This document shows positions 55,180 to 64,000 of a stretch of DNA of 64,000 bases, one piece after another (within the stretch, counting starts at the first letter, position 1; each line of letters opens with the position of its first letter). This stretch comes from Pterois miles (lineage: Eukaryota > Chordata > Actinopteri > Perciformes > Scorpaenidae): the NCBI GenBank assembly GCA_947000775.1, contig CAMQGK010000140.1, positions 1,636,501-1,700,500 of the forward strand. The letters run 5' to 3'. The translations under genes and the position numbers were made by a program. The notes under the pieces were generated by a model. That model saw only the letters and a program-made list of their open reading frames with translations. It had not been told where the DNA came from and did not search any database.

Positions 55180-58100
55180 TTTGCGTGGGTGGGAATGCAG
55201 CAGGCCCACGGTGAGATCAGATTTGCAGAGCGCGCCTACCCAAATGAATGTTAATTGTTCCAACGAACTGGCCTACATAACTGCTGCTGTTCAAGGTGTG
55301 TGTGATGCTTTCATGATGACTGTATCAGGGTCACCTGCTGGAGGAGTCTGCTGCAACAAGTCGGGACTCAAAACGGGGCTAAAGAAAGACACTGACATGA
55401 GCATCTGTCAACATATCTCATGTATCCCAAGAAGTTTAAGAGTCGGACTAAACATCCCTGTTCATGTACAGTATTTGAGGACTGAGACTGAGTTGCTGGA
55501 TGATGTTATATGACATGTCCCTGCTGTCCTGAGAGTGCTTTCAGATGTACAGACGAGACATTATGTGGGAAGAAGAAGACCAGGAGTTGCTCCGCTCCTC
55601 CAGTGGAAAGAGGAGTGGGCTGAACTCGAGCTGCACGGAGGAATTTGGTGATTATCTCTAAGCTAAAGCGGCGACTATCATAAGTGTGCCACAAGCCTGA
55701 ATCGATCAGACACGATTACTGCGGGTTTTCCCTCAACAATTCCTCTGAAGGGTGAAGCAACGAGTCAGCAGTACAAGGCACGTTTTGAATAGGTCTTACC
55801 GTACTGAACCATTCACCACATTTAAGTTACTAGAGCCGCCCCATTATTTATGGTTTCCTCTTCAACATTTACAGAGAAAGCTCCTGCAAAAAGACGCTGA
55901 ATTCAGTTTGGTCATGTGTTATCTCAGATCCCTAACTTTTGCCATTTGAAGTAGGGTTGTGTATTGGAAAGAATCTGGCAAGGTATCATGATACAGGGGT
56001 TATGATTCATTATATTTCGATATATTAAAATACTGTAAACAAGGTGAAATGTTGCAAATTTCAAACCTAATTTTAGGAAAACTGTATATTATAGGCATAT
56101 AGAACACACTGTTATATGCATTGATTTAGTTCATCCTTGCACATAAACTACTAATTAAAAATCAATGATGTTTTTGAGAATCACTACAGTATCACAACAC
56201 CCCTAATATGAAGCCCCAAAAAAACCAATATTTTTTCTTAGGCAAAATACAATATTAAGACAAAGAATATTAACAACAAACAAAAAGTAAAACAACAAGC
56301 AAGTGTTACTGATATGTAATCTACCTGCCTGACTGCATTTTCAATTCAATCATGATCAAAAGTCTCAGCACACAGACTGGGAGGCCATGATTGGGCGATA
56401 AAACATGATTGAGACATATTTATGTATTTATTTGCTTTACCTATTTAACAAATCATTTCCGCCTGCTTATTTTAAGAACCACTGATTAATAGGGGTGTAA
56501 GTAAATGCCAAGAATACAGAGTATCGTGATAATACATTTGTGATCCTATCAATTCTCAAAAACACTGTATTGATTTTTATTTGCATGTTTATATGTTTAC
56601 ATGCGAAGATGAACTTAATACTTTCATTTCCAAAGACATGCACCCGCTGCTCTGAATGCAGAAAAAGAAGTATTTTATGCATTTTATGCACATGGTGGTG
56701 TGTCTATGACAGTTCTCTAAAAATTAGATTTTAAAAAATAGCAGTATGACGCCTTGATTATTGTATTGCAATACATTGCATCGTAAACCCTGTATCATGC
56801 TACGTATCGTATCGCCAGGTTCTTTTTGGCTACATAACACTGTTTGTCTTTTCAGAATTACCTTTAATATTTACTTGTGAATGACTAGATATCAAAACAT
56901 CTTCAGGCTTGGTAAAAAATCTTCAAATAAATCAAGTAAAACACTCTTTGGTTCAATGGGTCACAACAGATTCGTGCGCGCAAACAGTAGCGATGGAGTT
57001 GTCAGTAATAAATTGCTAGATTTTGAAGAAGAGCATTCCTTATAAGAGGTGCGCCACTTCATTTGAAATACAGACCACCTCTACTAATGTCAGAAAAATA
57101 TGTATATTTATATTTTTATGGAATACAATATGAGGGAAACCAAGCAGAGGTACTAATTTGCACAGAAAAGGACACATATTTAATGAGTGAGGTGACTGTT
57201 TACATGGTCAACTAATAACCAAAGCTGCATCAGGGCAGCGCTTACCAACTCTGCTCATTAATTTCCTGGAAAAACCCCTGTACGGCTGCTAACATAGACA
57301 AACGTACTAATGTCCCACCCTGTTTGATTCCTGCATGGCTGTCTGTTTTGACTGATCGTCTGCCCAGCGTTCCTACAACTAGAAAGGCAAGACGCTCGCT
57401 GGTAGCTGCCTCTCAGTGCAGAGGTATGCAACCCCCTCTGAGATAACTAGGAATGTGGCAAGCAGGGGTGAAATGTGACAGGAGGGCTGCAGGTAACACA
57501 CTGAGAGGAACGGGGGCTGGGTCTGCGGAAGCTACGGTGCTGGACAGACAAAGACACCGAGTCAGGAAGAAGAGAGCGTCAGTATGAAAGGGGACAAACA
57601 GTTTGGGGAACAAAGAGACGCCCACGTGCATATATCTCTGCACAAACGCACACTGACACAGATATTCATATAAAAACACACACGGAGGCAATTAAAGCAG
57701 CCAGCCAGTCTGGTACTGTCGGCTCTCTGCAGGGGCTGAGTGGCTCAGCTGTTCCCACACCACAGCGCCTCTGCTGTGCCAGCACACCCCGAGCCCTCAG
57801 TGGACAACTGTTCAGGCCGTTACTCTCCGCCTCAGACCTCTGCGAGCGTCCTGTAACATCCCCGCGCTGAGCTCCAGAGCACATAAATAACCTGGATGTG
57901 ACAGAATCTCAAAGCTCTAACGATGACAGAGTTAACATGGCTGCCACCGACATCTGCCGAGGCCAAACTTGTGTTTATCTACAGCTCTGGTCTGAGGCGG
58001 CGACACGCCCAGCACAAACACACAGCTCAATTTTTAGCAGTTCTGCCTATTAATAGGAGAAGTGCCAATAATAACCGTGCCTAGTATAAGTTGAACTAAA

Positions 58101-59189
58101 TAATAGCGGCTGCCCCAGTAACAGAGAGGTCTGCGGTGTTATGAATAACCTGTCAGGGTTATTCTGGGGTAGCAGACAGGCTGACTTAAACTCTAGATAT
58201 ACACACAGGACTCTTGTCTGGTGAGTGAAAATAACACAGTATTTACAAGAAAAGATAAAGTATATTTTTAACCTTTTAGTGTACCTTTCACTTTTGTATA
58301 GCCTCCTTTTTGCTTGCAGGGTCGAAAATTGTAACACATTATTTATGTGCTTAATCTGTATTATTGCTTCACTGATATATATTAACATAACAACCGTGGA
58401 CACTTTTTAATTTTAGTAAAATTTACAAAAAATACACCAGTTAAGACTTGAAGAAAAAAGACGTTTAAGATTAAATAATTCTCATTTATATAATTTAAAA
58501 AAAATGCAGTAAAAAAATGTACTTTTGCAGTTTTCCTTTTTATTCATATAAAATATAAAGCTTCTTCCTAGAATAGACGGCTCTCAAAATGCCCTATCCC
58601 CTTTAGACACTCAAAATAAAAAATTGCCAGTAAATGTGACTTTGATTTATTTCATTTTTTTCTGTAGCAAGAATTCCCCGACAATCAATAATCAAACAGA
58701 GATGATCTTTCCATGCTGGAAGTACATGAGAGGCTCCAGCATCAACAGCAACGTTCAATAAAGCTGATAACCCTCCATCCCATAACGCATGAACTCATCT
58801 GGTTAAAGTGGCAGCATTAGGACAACGGATTACCCAGATTATGAGCTAGTATACATCTTCAGCCCTACGCGGGATTAGGCTACTCTAAGTCGCACAACTG
58901 CGTCGACTCATCTGGCCTCCACTCACACAGCTGAGCTATTAGCTTAATATACTTGGATAAAAAAAAAAATCACAAACTTTATAGATGAAATAGCACAAGC
59001 AGGTTTCAGAAGAGTGTTTCACTTAATAATTTAATATTCACTTCATGTGAACATATCAAATGTTTTCGGCAAAAAAAGACAGACTGCATTTATCGTTAAA
59101 CAAGAAATGCACTGTAATGACAGACCAAACAACATTTAGTTCAAACAGTGGTATGAGTCTTGACAGGGTTAAATATGATATAAACACAG

Positions 59190-59191
<2 letters not shown>

Positions 59192-59256
<65 letters not shown>
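59192..59256. repeat. (CA)n microsatellite
   Basis: About 65 bases of uninterrupted CA. Confidence 0.95.
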
Positions 59257-59258
<2 letters not shown>

Positions 59259-60104
59259 CTGACCAGCACCATCCCATCCCCAAAAAGTGCCTCTTTCCAC
59301 ATCTGCCAAAATCCATTTACGTCTCCCAAATTTTCGAAAGTTCAACAAGTGATTTGTTTTCATATTCACATCACGTCCTTTTACAAGAATGCTAAAACCA
59401 TCTCAAACAAAGGTTTGTTTGTTAACAAAGAAAACAAATTAAACAACAAAAAATATATATTTCTGTCAAACAGAGAAGTAAAATTTGGCTAAAAAGCTTG
59501 GCATAAAAAGTGAAATTATTTAATGTTAAATAAATTGAACTTAGCAACAGGTAAGAAAAATAGCAACAGAAATTATAGACCCTCTTAGATATGTCGGTGA
59601 TGTGTCACTATTAAATTAAAAATTGTTTACTACTAATGTTACTCATATTTATGTAATATGGATACTTAACATGGAGGTAAAATGTCATAAGTAAAAAAAT
59701 GTATGTGTTAAAAAAAAACCCTGAAACATGTAACAAAATGCCCTAAAGCGCAGTTTTACTCCATCTATTATTAGATTATTATTATTATTATTATTAGAGG
59801 TATTCAAGCTAAATTGCAAAATTTGTTATGTACATTCCAGTTTTAAGCTTCTGCAAACACGCAACTTTACAGACACTTGAATTTGTCGTTTCAGGACACA
59901 GAAATCAGATTCTGCACAAGAGAAAAACTGAAGCTTCACAAGCCTCCGAAACAAAGTCAGAGGAGTCTGAAAAGGCCGAGCACGGCCCGCCGAGCGGAGC
60001 CATTCGAGGGGCTTTACTGCGTCTTTGTACGTTGACGCTTCGCATTGCAAGCCGACCAAACCAAAGGCTTCACCGCCCGATCCTTAATCAAACACACACA
60101 CATC

Positions 60105-60107
60105 CAC

Positions 60108-60140
<33 letters not shown>

Positions 60141-60528
60141 AGGGGAGAGAGAGGGGGGGGGGGGGGGGGGGAGAGGAGGAAAGAAAAGAGAGAGAAGGCT
60201 GTGTCTGACATTACAGCGCTGCTCCAAAAATAGCTCCCTGGCGCCCTGGCCTCCAGCTTGGTTGTCATGGCGACAGAACCACAGGCGCTATAAATAGACA
60301 ATCGGCTCCAAATCTTGTGCGACTGGAGTGAGGCCAGAAAGAGGGAGAGACAGACAGGGAGAGAGGAGAAGGAGAGGAAGAAAGAGAGAGAGAGGACGAC
60401 AGATAGAGGAGAAAAAGAAAATGAAAAGAATGATAGAAGAGGAGGAGAGAAAGAACGAGCAACAAAGAGATACAGAGAGAGAGAAATGCAGGGAATGGAG
60501 TGGGTTAGAGAGAGAGAAGGAGAGAGAA

Positions 60529-60559
<31 letters not shown>

Positions 60560-60565
60560 GGAGGA

Positions 60566-60608
<43 letters not shown>

Positions 60609-60720
60609 GAAGAGAGAGGGAAAGAGAGAGAGAGAAAGAGAGAGAGAGAAAGAGAGAGAAAAAGAGAAAGAGAGAAAACGAGAGGAGAAGAAGTGCAAGA
60701 CAGAAGTCAAGACAAGAAAG
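60105..60720 (+). repeat. Long GA-rich polypurine tract
   Basis: The plus strand is almost entirely A and G, with AGAG repeats, from 60109-60195 and again from about 60355-60715; a normal-composition stretch at about 60197-60335 separates them. All Arg/Glu-rich or Ser/Leu/Phe-rich frames here are composition artefacts. Confidence 0.9.
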
Positions 60721-61452
60721 GAAAAAACTAAAAATGTACAAAGAATCAAAGACATCGAAAAGAAAAGTCAGAAAGAAATGAACAGAATAAAAAAGAAACA
60801 CAAAAACAGACAGAAAAAGAAAACAACAGAACAGACAAGAAACAAATGAGTAAGAACAGGTTAAGGTAGTTATGAATTCATGAGAGAACAAAAACAATAA
60901 CAAAAAAGACAGAAAAACCAAAAATGAGAGAATAACGTACCAATAGAAAGAATAGCGAAATTATGAATTTAATAATGAAAAAATACAAAACCAAATAGAA
61001 AAGTGAATAAAACAGAGAGATGAAGCAAAAGAACATGAGAGCAAAAGAAAAAAAAAAAAAAAACATACACAATTAAAGAAAACAAAGTTAAGTAATAATA
61101 AGGAAAAATGAAGGTAATAAAGGAAACGGACAAATTTAATCCATGTGAAAAGAAAGAAAACCAGGCAAACAGAGCTCGACGATACAGCCTGAGGAGTAAA
61201 GAGTAAAGCTGAGCTGTACTGGGAACACTGGTGTGTTAAACAGCAGCTGAACACTGGGAGCGGCACAATCACTGAACACACACAGCATTCACAAAATCAC
61301 AATACAGTGAGATTACAGCCGTAGACATCTCACTCGCCTTAAACGCCTTTAAAATGGACCTTTGTCATGCTGCACATCGCAGCACGTTTCACATCTCAAC
61401 ATAATCAGAACCTCACTTGAGTACTGACACTTCAACCCCCCTGCTAAAGAAA

Positions 61453-61536
61453 TCAGTTTGTCTTTGCCCATCGCTCATACACTCTCCCCACGTCGTCGTA
61501 ATGAGTCAGAGACTCGATCCGAGCCATTTTCTGTCC
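61453..61536 (-). CDS. Unassigned exon-like sequence (24-residue frame with stop)
   Basis: On the minus strand a good acceptor (TGTGTTTCCGCAG) precedes an 84-base frame. From its ATG (61525-61527) it reads MARIESLTHYDDVGRVYERW then AKTN and TGA at 61453-61455. The composition is protein-like and low in repeats, unlike its surroundings. I do not recognise the peptide. It could be an alternative last exon of a gnas transcript, the last exon of an unseen gene to the right, or chance. Confidence 0.3.
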   Translation of the reverse strand, partial: GQKMARIESLTHYDDVGRVYERWAKTN

Positions 61537-61843
61537 CTGCGGAAACACAACTAACACATCACAGAAAGGGACGGTGGGGAGAATGGGGGGGGGGGGGGGG
61601 GGGGGGGTAAATCAGGGGGACTTCGGCACATGACGGCACATTATCGCTGGGACAAGATTTCAGAGAGCTGACGGAGGAATAAACACCGGCTGGTATCGCA
61701 GCCAGGCGACACATAACACAAACAGACGCAGATATTGAACGTACGGGGACGTTCAGTCACGTTCCCCCTCTCCTCTTACAAAAGACACACTCTTATTCTC
61801 TAAACATCTGGTTAGGGACAGTTCTGCCAAATATATCCTCCCT

Positions 61844-63022
61844 AGGGCTGTCAATCAATTCAAATTGTTAATCGAGATTAATGCATGATTGTCTATTGTA
61901 AATTGTGATTAATCGCACATTTTTTTCTGAAATTTGTCAAGTATTTAATACTATTATCAACATGGGAGTGGACAAATACGCTTCCGTCACACAAATACAG
62001 TATGACAGCATGATATATTTATTATTGGAAAATACACAAAATAGTCACAAATGCCTGTTAGAAGTTTCTGTTTTTATTTCTGACCAACAGTACGAAAGCC
62101 AAAGATATTCAGTTTACTGTCATGTAAGACAAATAAAAGCTTTAAATCTTGACATTTGAGAAACTGGAACCAGGAAATGTTTGGCATTTTTGCTTAAAAT
62201 ACTTAATAAGAGGCAAATTATTATTCTATTATCAAAACAGTTACTGATTAGTTATCGACTAATGATTGACGATTAAACCCACTAAAAGATTTGCGTTTTC
62301 TTGCTCTGTGCTGTAGACGAGTAGCTTAGCTCAATAGCAAACATTGTAATTGTCCGTGATAAAACACAATTAATCGCACATTAATCACACATACTTGTAT
62401 CTGTTCAAAATGTACCTTAAAGGAAGATTTGTCAAGTATTTGATCCTCTTATCAACATGGGAGTGGACAAATATGCTGGTTTATGCAAATGTATGTATAT
62501 ATTTATTATTGGAAATCAATTAACAACACAAAACTATGAGAAATATTGTCCAGAAACCTTCACAGGTACTGCATTTAGTATAAAAAATATGCTCAAATCA
62601 TAACATGGTAAACTGCAGTCCAACAGACAACAGCAGCTGTCAGTGTGTCAGTGTGCTGACTTGACTAATCACTGCATGTGATCATCATAAAGTGGGCATG
62701 TCTGTAAAGGGAAGACTCGTGGGTACCCATAGAACGCATTTACATTCACATATCTTGAGGTCGGAAGTCAAGGGACCCCTTTGAAAATGGACATGCCAGT
62801 TTTTCCTCGCCACCATTTAACAACACTTAGCCGCCTTTGAGACAGGCTAGCATGACATGATTGGTACCAATGGATTCCTGTATAATACCAGTATCTTCAC
62901 CCGAGCTTTAAAACTGAGCCTGCCACACTGAAACATCGATTGCATTAATGTGTTAAAGATATAGACGTTGTTAAAACAAATTTGCGTTAGCACATTATAG
63001 TCACATTAACCTTGACAGCCTT
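61844..63022 (+). repeat. Interspersed inverted-end element, near full length (copy 3)
   Basis: The left end AGGGCTGTCAATCAATTCAA with TTAATCG.GATTAAT and the right end TTGACAGCCTT are inverted. The body contains two related segments with ATCAACATGGGAGTGGACAA (near 61957 and 62451) and the stretch shared with 13795-14490 and 27965-28760. It is recognised as a high-copy non-autonomous DNA repeat of percomorph fish. Confidence 0.75.
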
Positions 63023-64000
63023 AATTCTTCCATATGAATTCATACCAAGTTGGTTTGAAGCCTTAAAAACAAACTTGACATAAAGATATAAATTATGATA
63101 TAAAATTAAAGATATAAATAATGAATATGCACAGCTGATTTCTCAAAGCTGGCTTTATAATAAGAGTTAAACACGAACCCAGATGACAACTAATGGTCAT
63201 TTGTATTATCAAATAATCATTTACTCTATAAAATGCCACAATACAGTGCAAATTAATACCCATAATAAGTTTCCAGAGCTCAAGATGAGGTCTTTAAAGG
63301 GACAGTTCACCTCAAAATCAAAAATACATATTTCTCCTCTTACCTGAGCAATGGAGCGAGCATAGCAGCTGCAACCCCCACTATTATACTTTTTTGATCA
63401 TATAACTTGGCTATTTTTAAACATTTGAGCTAGTTTGGATTACAAATAGTTATATGTGGCCATTAGTATATGAATTAAAGATGACATTTTCCATCTAAGC
63501 CGTTTCCTCCTGGCACCACGCCATGCCTGGTGCTCACCGCTTCCCGGGCTGTAGCGCTCCCTGCGCTTCATGCAAGGTTTGGACGGGGCTCCCGACACGA
63601 CTGTCGACCGGGCGGAGGGGACTGCGGCGATGTCGGCAACCCACCCAACCTGTCTTGAAACCCACCCCCGTCTCGTTTACCGTGCTTTGAGGGTGTAACA
63701 TTTTTGCCATTCACAGATACAACCAATGGGTTGATGATTAAACTGTTTACTAGAGCACACTGTTCTGCACAGGACTAGCCTCTTAATTTTGCTCTCAAAC
63801 TGCACCAGATTGATGCATTTAACTTTCTGAGGTCCATCCACCACAGTCTCACAAAATCCTGTGGGAAACACTAATATATAGTGCAATATAAACTGAGCTT
63901 TGTAGTGAAAAAGCAGCTTTATTGGTCATGATTGAGGGCACTATATTGCAGGAAATGGCACTTTCAGGTGTTAATTAAATGAAATATTTTCAGCCATACC

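Larger units (their letters stand above)
54662..64000 (-). other. gnas: Region upstream of the first recognised gnas exon (presumed gnas intron)
   Basis: More than 9.3 kb with no recognised gnas exon. Contents are microsatellites (55133, 59192), decayed repeats with inverted ends (about 55950-56205 and 56491-56830), a polypurine tract (about 60100-60720), poly-G runs (60153-60171, 61585-61607), an exon-like sequence (61453-61536), a full repeat element (61844-63022) and a repeat-like stretch at about 63290-63660. Stretches 57000-58990 and 59260-60090 hold nothing I recognise. Confidence 0.6.

Noticed and set aside
60288..60921. Several long Arg/Glu-rich and Ser/Phe/Leu-rich frames on both strands
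   Set aside because: They arise only because the polypurine tract lacks stop codons in most frames.
54662..64000. Search for the remaining gnas exons
   Set aside because: I looked for the reverse complements of the P-loop and helical-domain exons and found none, so they are assumed to lie beyond the right edge.

Overview
The window is a piece of a ray-finned fish chromosome, most likely a percomorph teleost. It has short vertebrate-type introns and long dinucleotide microsatellites. It also carries tRNA-headed SINEs and many short inverted-repeat DNA transposons of types I recognise as common in percomorph genomes. The species cannot be named from this sequence. All four protein-coding genes lie on the minus strand, so reading right to left the order is gnas (3' half only), ipo9 (complete), shisa4 (complete) and lmod1 (first coding exon only). 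No plus-strand gene could be supported.

Region by region: 448-735 is the first coding exon of leiomodin 1. 736-5478 is intergenic and holds a corrupted-looking G/A homopolymer block with intact flanking repeats and a 1 kb foldback element. 5479-12973 is shisa4 in five exons, with a tiny PPPY-encoding last exon. 12974-18116 is intergenic, with a SINE and an (AT)n(AG)n microsatellite. 18117-40034 is ipo9 in 24 coding exons whose frames and phases join throughout, except for one surplus base in exon 14. Its intron 8 is a textbook U12-type AT-AC intron. Intron 1 (7 kb) carries a Tc1-like transposon flanked by TA and two SINE copies. 40035-47175 is intergenic, with a promoter-like CpG-rich start, foldback repeats and a three-level nest of inverted-repeat elements. 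47176-54661 holds the last seven coding exons of gnas. 54662-64000 has no recognised gnas exon; it contains repeats, a long polypurine tract and one unassigned exon-like sequence at 61453-61536.

The genes are not an operon and share no single pathway. Lmod1 nucleates actin filaments in muscle. Shisa4 is a small membrane adaptor-like protein. Importin-9 carries cargo such as histones into the nucleus. G-alpha-s couples receptors to adenylyl cyclase. The lmod1-shisa4-ipo9 cluster matches the human 1q32 neighbourhood, but gnas lies elsewhere in human (20q13), so the ipo9-gnas junction is a fish-side arrangement or an assembly join. No wholly new biological system was found. The observations most worth checking are the AT-AC intron, the transposon end beside the exon 13 splice acceptor, the ipo9 frameshift, the unassigned exon-like sequence and the nested or foldback repeats.
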